Source of the DNA: Gluconobacter sp. Dm-62
GTDB lineage: Bacteria > Pseudomonadota > Alphaproteobacteria > Acetobacterales > Acetobacteraceae
NCBI RefSeq assembly: GCF_018256155.1
Contig: NZ_JAERLY010000006.1
Span: forward strand, 1-64,000
DNA: 64,000 nt
Direction: 5' to 3'
Shown: piece after piece, positions 8,857 through 17,539 of the stretch
How positions within the stretch are numbered: the stretch's first letter is position 1
Layout of the letters: each line of letters begins with the position of its first letter
The notes under the pieces: generated by a model
What the model saw: only the letters and a program-made list of their open reading frames with translations
Told to the model about the DNA's origin: nothing
Database searches by the model: none
Translations under genes and position numbers: made by a program

Positions 8857-11529
8857 ATGCAGGAGCAGGCAGAAGAACGCATGCCGGATCATGACCTGAA
8901 AACTCAAGTCGCCGCATCGCTGGCACGCCCCATGGTCCGCCCTGCTCTCAGCCTTGTCTGGGGTCTTGGCAGCCTGTTCTCAACCACTTTCGCACTCGCA
9001 CAGACCACCGCACATTCCACCACATCCCAAAGCAGTGGCACGACCGTGACCACGTCCACGACGTCCGTAAACGGGGGCGAGAAAATTGTGGTCAAGGGCT
9101 ATAAGCCCGCCAGCGCCGTGCTGGGGGATGCCAAACCAATCATGCAGATCCAGGCGGACGAAATCCGCTCCTATGGCGTCGATACCGCAGCCGATCTCCT
9201 GACGGCCATTGCACCGGAAACGCGCTCAGGACGTGGCGCGACAGGCAATACGCCGGTCGTCCTGCTGAACGGCAAGCGCATTTCCGGTATGCAGGAGGTT
9301 AACAATCTGCCGTTCGAGGCCATCGCACGCATCGAAATCTTCACCGAGGAAGAAGCCCTGCGTTACGGCTATCCGGCTGACGAGCGCGTGGTGAACATCA
9401 TTACCGTGAAGAATTTCCGGGCCGTACGGATGCGGGCGTATGGCAGCACATCCACGGATGGCGGCGGCGATGATGGCGTCCTGGGGGCCAGCTTCACGAA
9501 ACTTTCCGGAGAGCGCCGGATCAATCTGAGTGCGCGCTATGAAGCGCAGGCACGCCTACTCGACAGTGATCGTGGCGTTACGCCCCCTTCCGCCAGCAGT
9601 CTCTATTCCAATGCCGGCAACATCGCGTCGGCCAGCGGGGGCAGCCTTGACCCGGCACTGGATGCTCTCGTTGGACAGAGCGTGACCTCGGCGGGTGTCC
9701 CGTCTCTCGCGAGTGGACAGGTCCCGACGCTTCAGGACTTCACGACTTACGCCAATGCGCCGCATGTCAGCTCAAATGCCTCGGACTACAGTCTTCAGCC
9801 CAGAACGCATGATCTGGAACTGAATGGTGTCTATGCGGATCAGATTTTCAAGGCCGTCTCGGCCTCGTTCAACGCCAGTTACACCCACAGCAATTCCGAG
9901 AGCCTTCAGGGACCGGCACGCGGCATCCTGACGCTTCCAGCCGACAGCCTGTACGCACCGTTTTCGCAGGATACGCTGCTGTACCGGGACTACACGAGTG
10001 TCTCCGCCTTGCAGCAGACCTCACATACGGATGCCGTACATGCAGGGCTGAACTTCAACGGAGATGTGGGGGACTGGAAATGGAACAGCACCGAGAGTTT
10101 CGACCGCTCCACTACCTCGACCAACAGCCAGACCGGTCTTGATCTGACATCTGCACAGACTGCCCTGACGGACGGAATGGCTGGCTTCGATCCATTCTCG
10201 GACGTTGCCCGGAACTGGCTCAATACCCGTCTGGTCAATCACGGACATACCACCGGCACGACCGGCAAGATCACGGGCCTGCTGTCCGGATCGCTGTTTT
10301 CCCTGCCCGCTGGCGATGTTTCGACCAGTATTGCCCCAACAGGCACACTGACCGAGCAGAACGCGACGTCTCTCAGTCAGGGCAAACTGCAACGCACCCA
10401 TATCAGCCGCAGTGTCGGCACACTTCAGATCAACGGCGATATTCCGATTGCCAGTGCGCGAAAACATGTCCTGTCGTTTCTGGGCAAGCTCGATGCGAAT
10501 ATCAACGGTGCCGTCAGTCAGGTGTCCCATTTCGGAACACTGGGAACAATCGGCGGAGGTGTGACATGGGAGCCGGTATCCTGGGTCCAGTTTCCGTTCT
10601 CGGTAACCAACCGCACAGAGGCGCCCGCAGCAACAGATCTCATTGCGCCCCAGATCGAAACCCCCAACGTCACGACCTATGATTACGTCACCGGACGCTC
10701 CGTACAGGTAACGACCATTTCAGGAGGCAACAGAAGCCTTCAGGCGGCGGACCGGCACGAGATCAGTATCGGCACGATCATTTCCCCGACTTTTCTCGAT
10801 GGTGCGCGGCTGCATGTCAATTACGTGCGGGATCGCAATCATAACCCGGTCATGAGCCTTCCGACCGCCACGGCCGCCATCGAGGACGCCTTTCCGGACC
10901 GTTATCAGCGCAACTCGGATGGTATCCTCGATGTCGTCGATATCCGTCCCGTCAATGCGCTTATGGAAAAGCGGAACGAGTGGAACGCGACGTTCTCGTT
11001 TTCCCGACCGCTCGGAAAAAAACCTGCCGGGAAAGGCGGGAAACATGCCGCTGGAGGCCGGTATTACATTGTCCTGACGCAGGTATGGCGCCTCAAGGAC
11101 ACAGTGCAGTTGCGCAGGGGCCTGTCACCGATCGACCTGCTCAATGGAGGCACAATCGGCGGAACAGGCGGCCAGCCGCGGCATGACGTCGAGCTTCAGG
11201 GGGGCGTGTTCAGGAACGGGTTCGGCTTCCGCCTCGTCACAAAATGGCAGTCTGCAACTTCCACCCTTGCCAGCACCCACGCCAACAGCCTGTTCTTTAG
11301 CGACCTTGCGACCGTAAACACCACAGTCTTTGCCGATCTGGGAGAAATACCCCGCTGGCAGAACCGAAACTGGGCGAAGAATTTTCGAATTAATGTGTCG
11401 GTCAGCAATCTGTTCAACAGCCGCATCCGCGCCAGGAATGGTTCCGGCATAACGCCTGCCGGCTACGAACCGGCCTTTCTGGACCCGCTTGGCCGAACCG
11501 TATCGTTTTCAATTCGAAAATCGGTCTGA
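8857..11529 (+). CDS. TonB-dependent outer-membrane receptor
   Basis: An 890-residue outer-membrane transporter driven by TonB. A long signal sequence ends near residue 48 (TTFALA/Q). A plug domain spans about residues 75-185 (IQADEIRSYGVDTAADLLTAI, VVLLNGKRISG, ADERVVNIITV). The remainder is a beta-barrel ending in a typical aromatic-poor strand (RTVSFSIRKSV). A Ser/Thr-rich linker follows the signal. The substrate is unknown: no iron or vitamin gene is adjacent. The ATG at 8881 would also keep a signal peptide. It faces alr tail to tail, 6 bases apart. Confidence 0.88.
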   Translation: MQEQAEERMPDHDLKTQVAASLARPMVRPALSLVWGLGSLFSTTFALAQTTAHSTTSQSSGTTVTTSTTSVNGGEKIVVKGYKPASAVLGDAKPIMQIQADEIRSYGVDTAADLLTAIAPETRSGRGATGNTPVVLLNGKRISGMQEVNNLPFEAIARIEIFTEEEALRYGYPADERVVNIITVKNFRAVRMRAYGSTSTDGGGDDGVLGASFTKLSGERRINLSARYEAQARLLDSDRGVTPPSASSLYSNAGNIASASGGSLDPALDALVGQSVTSAGVPSLASGQVPTLQDFTTYANAPHVSSNASDYSLQPRTHDLELNGVYADQIFKAVSASFNASYTHSNSESLQGPARGILTLPADSLYAPFSQDTLLYRDYTSVSALQQTSHTDAVHAGLNFNGDVGDWKWNSTESFDRSTTSTNSQTGLDLTSAQTALTDGMAGFDPFSDVARNWLNTRLVNHGHTTGTTGKITGLLSGSLFSLPAGDVSTSIAPTGTLTEQNATSLSQGKLQRTHISRSVGTLQINGDIPIASARKHVLSFLGKLDANINGAVSQVSHFGTLGTIGGGVTWEPVSWVQFPFSVTNRTEAPAATDLIAPQIETPNVTTYDYVTGRSVQVTTISGGNRSLQAADRHEISIGTIISPTFLDGARLHVNYVRDRNHNPVMSLPTATAAIEDAFPDRYQRNSDGILDVVDIRPVNALMEKRNEWNATFSFSRPLGKKPAGKGGKHAAGGRYYIVLTQVWRLKDTVQLRRGLSPIDLLNGGTIGGTGGQPRHDVELQGGVFRNGFGFRLVTKWQSATSTLASTHANSLFFSDLATVNTTVFADLGEIPRWQNRNWAKNFRINVSVSNLFNSRIRARNGSGITPAGYEPAFLDPLGRTVSFSIRKSV

Positions 11530-11535
11530 GCCTGT

Positions 11536-12639
11536 TCAGGCGTTCGGCTCATAAACCCTGTGGAAACGGCTTCCCAGCGAGGTCAGAACCTCATAGCCGA
11601 TTGTCCCTGCTGACCGGGCCAGCGCATCCACATCCTGTTCAGGTCCCAGCACAGACAACACATCCCCCGCTTTCAGGCCGTCTGGAGCGTCGGTGAGATC
11701 AACCGAAATGCTGTCCATCGAGACACGCCCAATCACCGGAAGTCTTGTCTGGCCATGCCAGACAGCCCCTCGCCCAGCCTGAGCGCGGAAGAAGCCGTCC
11801 GCATATCCCAGTCCAAGCGTGGCGATCCGTGTGGATCTCGGTGCCATCCAGCCCAACCCGTACCCCACGCGATCTCCGGCCTGTATCGTCCGAATCTGTA
11901 CGATCCGCGCATCGAGCGAGATGACCGGCTTCAAAGCACGGTTCCCTTCAGCGGGGGCGATCCCGTAAAGAGCCGCCCCTGGCCGGATCAGTTCGAAATG
12001 ATATTCCGGACCAAGGAAAATTCCGGATGATGCGGCCAGGGAACGCGGCACTCCCGGAAAGGCCATGGCCATGTCCACAAAGCGACTTCGCTGCATCATG
12101 TTGGCAGGATTGTCGGGCGTATCCGCGCAGGCCAGATGACTCATCACCAGTTGCAGGTTCAGGCCTTCGAAAACAGACCGATCCTGCAGATCTGCCTCGC
12201 TCAGCCCAAACCGGGACATCCCGGTATCGAACTGAAGCGCGGCCGGAAAGGCATAGCCCTGTTCTGCGCAAAGCTGCACCCAGCTTCGCACCTGATCGAG
12301 ATCGTTGAGAACGGGCACCAGACCATAGGCCTGCATGCTGCCCTCGCATCCGGGCATGAACCCATGCAGTACGAAAATGCGGGTATCCGGCAGGCTTGCG
12401 CGTAATGCAATGCCCTCATCAAGATGCGCCACAAAGAAGGTTTTCGCGCCGCACCCAGCAAGCGCCAGGGCCACACGCGCCGCCCCCAGCCCATAGGCAT
12501 CCGCCTTGACCACGGCAGCGCATTCCGCCCCTGCGCCAAGCCTGGCAACATGAGCATAGTTGTCAGCAATGGCCTTGAGGCTGACGGTAAGCCATGCCCC
12601 GGCCCGGGCAAACGCCGGATCCTGATTTTCTGTCTGCAT
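11536..12639 (-). CDS. alr: Alanine racemase
   Basis: A PLP-dependent cytoplasmic enzyme that interconverts L- and D-alanine for peptidoglycan. The 367-residue product has the PLP lysine in AVVKADAYGLG (K45), the phosphate-binding region around IRPGAALYG, and the second catalytic Tyr region RVGYGLGWMAP. The C-terminal domain carries RVSMDSISVD. Length and motifs are standard. It lies alone on the minus strand between a TonB receptor gene and the sphingolipid locus, with 222 bases upstream that probably hold divergent promoters. Confidence 0.93.
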   Translation of the reverse strand: MQTENQDPAFARAGAWLTVSLKAIADNYAHVARLGAGAECAAVVKADAYGLGAARVALALAGCGAKTFFVAHLDEGIALRASLPDTRIFVLHGFMPGCEGSMQAYGLVPVLNDLDQVRSWVQLCAEQGYAFPAALQFDTGMSRFGLSEADLQDRSVFEGLNLQLVMSHLACADTPDNPANMMQRSRFVDMAMAFPGVPRSLAASSGIFLGPEYHFELIRPGAALYGIAPAEGNRALKPVISLDARIVQIRTIQAGDRVGYGLGWMAPRSTRIATLGLGYADGFFRAQAGRGAVWHGQTRLPVIGRVSMDSISVDLTDAPDGLKAGDVLSVLGPEQDVDALARSAGTIGYEVLTSLGSRFHRVYEPNA

Positions 12640-12861
12640 CGAGCTGTCCGTAAGGCTACGATGCTTTCTTATGGCACTCCTGCCGCACGACGCAACGGCG
12701 GCGCACTCTTTTCAGAACAGGAATTCTGGGCAACAAGACGGAACGCGTCGCATCCGAACGCAATCTTCGGTCACAAAAAGTGAGTTCAGATTTCCGGGGA
12801 AATGCCTATTTCTGGTGCCTAACAGGATTAACGGCAAGACTGTCACGAAAGTTTCCATAAA

Positions 12862-14232
12862 TTGATGTCAGACGACTCTTCGTCTTCTCAGGCTGCAAGA
12901 CCCGGCGGTGTCCAGCGCGTCATGAGCAATCTGGGTGTCCTTCTGGGAGGACGCGCAGTCAACGCGCCGTTAAGCCTCATTCATATCTGGCTGGCGACCC
13001 ATCTGCTGGGAAGCTACAGTTTCGGCCTCGTTGCAATGATGTATGCCTTTGCGCGAACGATGGGCGATATCGTTGACTTCCAGTCCTGGCAGACGGTGCT
13101 GCATTATGGTCTGAAGCCACTGACGCAAGGTGATCGTCGCAGTTTCCAGAAAATCGTTTCCTTCAGTCTTCTGCTGGACAGTCTTGGCGGCCTGCTGGGC
13201 TTTGGCGGCGGTATCCTCATCAGTCTCCTGGCCATGAATTTTCTAGGCTGGCCACCTCAGATCCATATCACTGGCGTCGTTTACTGCGTCTCCATCCTCT
13301 TCATGGCTTCTGCCACGGCAACTGGCCTTCTGCGGGTTTTCGACCGGTATGATCTGCTGGCCGTACAGGGCACCGTCGCGACTATCGTCCGTGTGATCGG
13401 CACGGCCTCAATGGCTCTGGGCTGGGCGTCGGTGACGGCGCTTGCGAGCGTCTGGATCGCCGCGGAAGCCGCTGCATGGAGCACCATCTTCTTCATGGCG
13501 GCCCGTGAAATGTACCGCCGCGATCTGATCCGCGGCCTGTTTCACGAGATGCGCGGCATTCTGCCCGAAATCCTGAGTGGGCAGTTTTTCCGCACCTATC
13601 CGGGGATCTGGCGTTTCGCGCTGAACACAAACCTCAATTCCACCCTCGCCCTCGCGTTCGGTCATATTGGAACACTCGTGGTTGGCGCCTTTGTCGGCCC
13701 GACGAGTGCTGGCTATTACCGGATTGCAAGTCAGATCGCGGCGGGGATCGCCAAGCCCGCCACCCTGATCCAGACAACCGTCTATCCCGAAATGGCCCGG
13801 CTGTGGCGTGACCGGGCCATGAACCGCCTGTATCGCATGACGGGACAAATCGCTCTGATGGCGGGCGGCATTGGCACGGCCCTGCTTCTGCTGACCCTGT
13901 TCGCAGGACGCCCTCTCCTGCAACTCTACATTGGCCATAAAGGGGCGACTGAGGCCCTGCCGGTCACGCTGTGGCTGCTTGCCGCAGAAGTGGTCACCGT
14001 CTGGGGGCTCCCCCTTGAGCCACTGCTGTTCACCACGAACCGCTCGGGTGCAGCAATCGGGGCCCGCATCCTCGAGTGTCTGTTTTTTCTCCCGGTCCTT
14101 GTGATGATGGTTCGCCAGTACGGGCTGAGCGGCGTCGGACCGGCCACATTGTGTGGCGTCACACTGCTGATCACGATCCAGCTTGTTTTTGTCGTCCGTG
14201 CCGCCCGCAGCCCTACGGGAATTCCGGCATGA
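12862..14232 (+). CDS. Polysaccharide/lipid flippase of the MOP (Wzx-like) superfamily
   Basis: A 456-residue inner-membrane protein with about 12 hydrophobic helices, matching Wzx/MurJ-type flippases that turn lipid-linked saccharides across the membrane. After a Ser-rich 20-residue cytoplasmic start, the first helices read GRAVNAPLSLIHIWLATHLLG and SYSFGLVAMMYAFARTMGDI. It opens a five-gene block that continues with a glycerophosphotransferase-like gene (ATGA overlap), an acyl-AMP ligase, an acyl carrier protein and serine palmitoyltransferase. That context suggests it handles a decorated lipid, possibly a glycosylated ceramide. This role is an inference. Confidence 0.8.
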   Translation: MMSDDSSSSQAARPGGVQRVMSNLGVLLGGRAVNAPLSLIHIWLATHLLGSYSFGLVAMMYAFARTMGDIVDFQSWQTVLHYGLKPLTQGDRRSFQKIVSFSLLLDSLGGLLGFGGGILISLLAMNFLGWPPQIHITGVVYCVSILFMASATATGLLRVFDRYDLLAVQGTVATIVRVIGTASMALGWASVTALASVWIAAEAAAWSTIFFMAAREMYRRDLIRGLFHEMRGILPEILSGQFFRTYPGIWRFALNTNLNSTLALAFGHIGTLVVGAFVGPTSAGYYRIASQIAAGIAKPATLIQTTVYPEMARLWRDRAMNRLYRMTGQIALMAGGIGTALLLLTLFAGRPLLQLYIGHKGATEALPVTLWLLAAEVVTVWGLPLEPLLFTTNRSGAAIGARILECLFFLPVLVMMVRQYGLSGVGPATLCGVTLLITIQLVFVVRAARSPTGIPA

Positions 14233-15359
14233 AAGTGGCCTTTCCCCTTATCGGGCAGCGTCACCAGACCCTGCATGCCCTGCCAATCGCGCTGGAAATC
14301 TCCGCACGTCACCCCGACGTCGCGGTCCACGTGTCCTGCCTGACCGTAAGCCATCTCGAACTGGCCCGTTCGCTGGCGACACTCTATCCCGAAGCCCGGG
14401 TACAATTTGATCTGCTACCCATTTCTCCGAAGCTCCGCCGTCGGATCGAACAGCATGGCCTGCGGGTCGTGGACCGCTTGATCGGACTTTTCGCCTCCCG
14501 GCACTATTTCCGGACCTTTGATGCGATCATCGTGCCGGAAGCGACGTCGTTGCAACTTCGTCGTGTGGGGGTGCGCCGCCCGAAAATGATCTGGACCGGG
14601 CATGGCGCCGGGGACCGGGCGATCGGATTTGCCAAACATCTCGGAAAATTCGACTTCCTGCTGGTCCCCGGACGCAAGGTGGAACAGCGCATGCTGGAAA
14701 AAGGCATCATCCGCCCCGGCGCCTATCATCGCGGGACCTATGCCAAGTTTGATCTCGTGCGGCGCATGGATGCGAAACGACCCAAGCTCTTCAACAACAG
14801 CCGGCCGACGATCCTGTATAATCCGCACTTCCTGCGCCGCCTGTCATCATGGCCGGAAATGGGGCAGCAGATCCTGAAGTTTTTTGCCGACCAGGATCGC
14901 TACAACCTTGTTTTCGCGCCTCATTTCCGACTCTTCGACAATCACCGCGAGGAGGGGGAAGCCCTGAAACGACAGTATGGGCACCTTCCGCACATGCTGA
15001 TTGACCCGGGCAGCCACCGCAGCATCGACATGACCTACACGATGGGCGCAGACCTCTATCTGGGCGATGTCAGCAGTCAGGTGGCCGAATTCATGATCCG
15101 CCCGCGCCCTTGTCTCTTCCTCAACGCCCACCATGTGAAATGGCATGGCAATCCGGATTACCAGTTCTGGAACCTGGGGCCGGTGACGGAAAACGTGTCG
15201 GATCTGGGCCGCAAGATCGAGAATGCCTTCGAAACGCATCCTCGTTTTCTTGAGGCGCAGCGCCAATATGTATTAGAGACATTCGAAACACTGGGTGATG
15301 AGCCCACCGCACCCGCTGCTGCGGATGCAATTGTCGATTTTCTGAAAAGGGCTGCCTGA
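14229..15359 (+). CDS. CDP-glycerol:glycerophosphotransferase-like protein
   Basis: The 376-residue product starts at an ATG that overlaps the flippase stop (ATGA). It has a GT-B-like layout: an N-terminal Rossmann half (MKVAFPLIGQRHQTLHAL) and a C-terminal half with GADLYLGDVSSQVAEFMI followed by RPCLFLNAH. That is the pattern of TagB/TagF-type CDP-glycerol transferases, where a Ser-Ser motif and a downstream Pro are conserved. It may add a phosphoglycerol-type group to a lipid or glycan. The family is assigned by motif only. The next gene begins at its stop codon (TGATG), so the genes are translated together. Confidence 0.65.
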   Translation: MKVAFPLIGQRHQTLHALPIALEISARHPDVAVHVSCLTVSHLELARSLATLYPEARVQFDLLPISPKLRRRIEQHGLRVVDRLIGLFASRHYFRTFDAIIVPEATSLQLRRVGVRRPKMIWTGHGAGDRAIGFAKHLGKFDFLLVPGRKVEQRMLEKGIIRPGAYHRGTYAKFDLVRRMDAKRPKLFNNSRPTILYNPHFLRRLSSWPEMGQQILKFFADQDRYNLVFAPHFRLFDNHREEGEALKRQYGHLPHMLIDPGSHRSIDMTYTMGADLYLGDVSSQVAEFMIRPRPCLFLNAHHVKWHGNPDYQFWNLGPVTENVSDLGRKIENAFETHPRFLEAQRQYVLETFETLGDEPTAPAAADAIVDFLKRAA

Positions 15360-17170
15360 TGTCAGGCGATCCAAACGGAGCTAGTCCAGGTTTGACCGAG
15401 GCCAACCAGAACCCAACCGCCAATCCCGTTCCGACGCCAAGCCGTTCCGGCTTGGAAAGACGTTACGGTGATTTCCCCAGCTTTGCAGCCGCACTTGATT
15501 ACGCGGCTCAGGGTGAGAGCGGATTCAACATCTATTCCGGCCGGGGGCAGCTTCTTGAAGCGCTGCCTTACCGTCTGCTGCGCGAGCAGGCCCGCTCCAT
15601 GGCCTGCCGTCTGCTGGGCCTTGGTCTCGTTCCTGGTGACCGTGTTGCGATCGTTGCGGAAAGCGATGGCGATTTTGCGCGGATTTTCTTTGGCTGCCAG
15701 TATGCCGGCCTCGTTCCCGCGCCTCTGCCCCTTCCCGTCGCGTTCGGCGGAAAAGAAGGCTATGTGGGAACCCTGCGCGGCATGATCCAGGTCGCCTCAG
15801 CCCGTGCCGTTGTCGTGCCGGACGTGATCGGAAGCTGGACCGGAGATATCGTTGACGGTCTCGATCTGGTCTTCGGCGGCTCACCCGCAGATCTGTATCG
15901 CCATGCCGAAGCCCGGATCGAACTTCCGGAAATTTCTTCGACCGCCCTGTCCTATCTCCAGTTTTCTTCGGGCAGCACGCGCTTTCCGATGGGTGTTTCG
16001 GTCACACAGGCGGCGGGGATGGCCAATGCCCGCGCTATCGCCCGGGACGGCCTTCACGTTCATCCTGCGGAAGATCCTCGTGATGACCGCTGCGTCTCGT
16101 GGCTGCCGCTGTATCACGACATGGGTCTCGTCGGCTTCTTCCTGACGCCCCTGACCTGCCAGCTGTCTGTTGACCTGCTGCCGACCCGCGAGTTCGCGCG
16201 CCGCCCGCATGTCTGGCTGGACCTGATCTCCCGCAACCGCGGCACGATCGCCTACAGCCCGTCCTTCGGTTACGAGCTCTGCTCGCGCCGGAGCGGTCAG
16301 GCCGATCTGGACCTGTCGTGCTGGCGCATTGCTGGCATCGGTGGCGACATGATCCGCCATCACATCCTTGAAGGTTTCGCCGAGCGTTTCGCCTCCAACG
16401 GTTTCCGGGCCAGCGCCTTCGTTGCAAGCTACGGCATGGCTGAGGCGACCCTCGCCATCAGCTTTGCTCCGCTCGACACCGGCATACAGACCGACACGAT
16501 CGATCTGCGTCGCCTTGAGAAGGATGGCATTGCCGAGCCCTCCAACGACCCGTCACTTCCGCTGCGAACCTTCGTCCTGTGCGGTGAAGCCCTCCCCGAC
16601 CATCAGATCGAGGTTCGCGACGCAGCAGGCCGTGACCTGGCGGACCGCCAAGTGGGCACCGTCTATGTACGGGGGCCGAGTCTCATGTGTGGCTATTTCC
16701 GCCGTCCCGATGAGACGGAGGCCGTCCTGGATGCAGATGGCTGGCTGAACACCGGTGACCTTGGCTATCACCTTAACGGCCAGATCGTCGTCACCGGACG
16801 CGCCAAGGATCTCATCATCATCAACGGCCGTAACATCTGGCCGCAAGATCTGGAATGGTCCGCCGAAAGCGAGATCTCGACGCTGCGTTCACGTGACGTT
16901 GCCGTGTTCTCCATCGATGCTGAAGAAGGTGAAAAGATCGTAGCCCTCGTCCAGTGTCGCGCGACTGAGGATGCAAGCCGTAACCAGCTTCGCGATGAGG
17001 TTACGAGTCTGTTCCGCCGCCAGCATGGCGTAGATGTCGACGTCATTCTTGTGCCGCCCCGTATGCTGCCCCAGACATCCTCGGGAAAGCTGACCCGCGC
17101 GAAGGCCAAGACCATGCTGCTCTCCGGCCAGTTCGATCAGCAACCCGAAACCACGTCTTCGGTCGCCTGA
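15359..17170 (+). CDS. Fatty acyl-AMP ligase / acyl-ACP synthetase of the sphingolipid locus
   Basis: A 603-residue ANL-superfamily enzyme that activates a fatty acid as acyl-AMP, probably to load the carrier protein encoded next. Motifs seen are the phosphate loop SSGSTRFP (residues 203-210), LPLYHDMGLVGFFL, YGMAEATLAIS, the NTGDLGYHLNGQIVVTGR segment and a C-terminal SSGKLTRAKA lysine motif. This is the FAAL-like type found beside serine palmitoyltransferase in Caulobacter and related bacteria. It overlaps the upstream gene by one base. The first 30 residues are Pro/Asn-rich and probably disordered. Confidence 0.85.
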   Translation: MSGDPNGASPGLTEANQNPTANPVPTPSRSGLERRYGDFPSFAAALDYAAQGESGFNIYSGRGQLLEALPYRLLREQARSMACRLLGLGLVPGDRVAIVAESDGDFARIFFGCQYAGLVPAPLPLPVAFGGKEGYVGTLRGMIQVASARAVVVPDVIGSWTGDIVDGLDLVFGGSPADLYRHAEARIELPEISSTALSYLQFSSGSTRFPMGVSVTQAAGMANARAIARDGLHVHPAEDPRDDRCVSWLPLYHDMGLVGFFLTPLTCQLSVDLLPTREFARRPHVWLDLISRNRGTIAYSPSFGYELCSRRSGQADLDLSCWRIAGIGGDMIRHHILEGFAERFASNGFRASAFVASYGMAEATLAISFAPLDTGIQTDTIDLRRLEKDGIAEPSNDPSLPLRTFVLCGEALPDHQIEVRDAAGRDLADRQVGTVYVRGPSLMCGYFRRPDETEAVLDADGWLNTGDLGYHLNGQIVVTGRAKDLIIINGRNIWPQDLEWSAESEISTLRSRDVAVFSIDAEEGEKIVALVQCRATEDASRNQLRDEVTSLFRRQHGVDVDVILVPPRMLPQTSSGKLTRAKAKTMLLSGQFDQQPETTSSVA

Positions 17171-17176
17171 TACTCT

Positions 17177-17233
17177 ACCGGCTCCTGCTCCCCGAACGCC
17201 TGAAAAGGCAAAGGGGTGGCGAACGGGGCCGGT
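17177..17233 (+). promoter_or_regulatory. Structured leader between the acyl-AMP ligase and acyl carrier protein genes
   Basis: ACCGGC (17177-17182) pairs with GCCGGT (17228-17233). Inside it CCCC can pair with GGGG, and GCCT-GAAA-AGGC (17198-17209) forms a perfect small hairpin. There is no T tract. The 114-base gap is the only sizeable one in this five-gene block. A processing site or partial stop that sets carrier-protein levels is possible but unproven. Confidence 0.4.
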
Positions 17234-17284
17234 TTGGAGCATAAGGCTTGCCCAAGATTGCACAGACACCGAGAGTTGAAGTCC

Positions 17285-17539
17285 ATGACTGACAGCGTCG
17301 CCGGCATTTCCGGAATGATCATTGAGAAACTGCTTGCCAATCCGAAAGTTCCCCGGGACATCGATGGCAACAGCAAGATTGTCGAAGACCTTGCCTTTGA
17401 CAGCCTGGCCGTCATGAACTTCGTCATGGAAATCGAAGACGAGCTGGACGTTTCGGTACCGCTGGACAAGCTTGCGGACATCCGGACCATCAACGATCTT
17501 GCCGGTTGCCTGCACACGCTGAAGGTTGCCCACGCGTGA
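17285..17539 (+). CDS. Acyl carrier protein of the sphingolipid locus
   Basis: An 84-residue carrier protein, distinct from the housekeeping AcpP at 32420. The phosphopantetheine site is FDSLAVMNF with Ser40, in place of the usual ADSLD context. GAGAG upstream of the ATG at 17285 and the start of helix 1 here decide the start; an in-frame ATG at 17216 would add 23 basic residues. It probably carries the acyl chain from the ligase to serine palmitoyltransferase, the next gene, whose GTG start overlaps its stop (GTGA). Confidence 0.9.
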   Translation: MTDSVAGISGMIIEKLLANPKVPRDIDGNSKIVEDLAFDSLAVMNFVMEIEDELDVSVPLDKLADIRTINDLAGCLHTLKVAHA

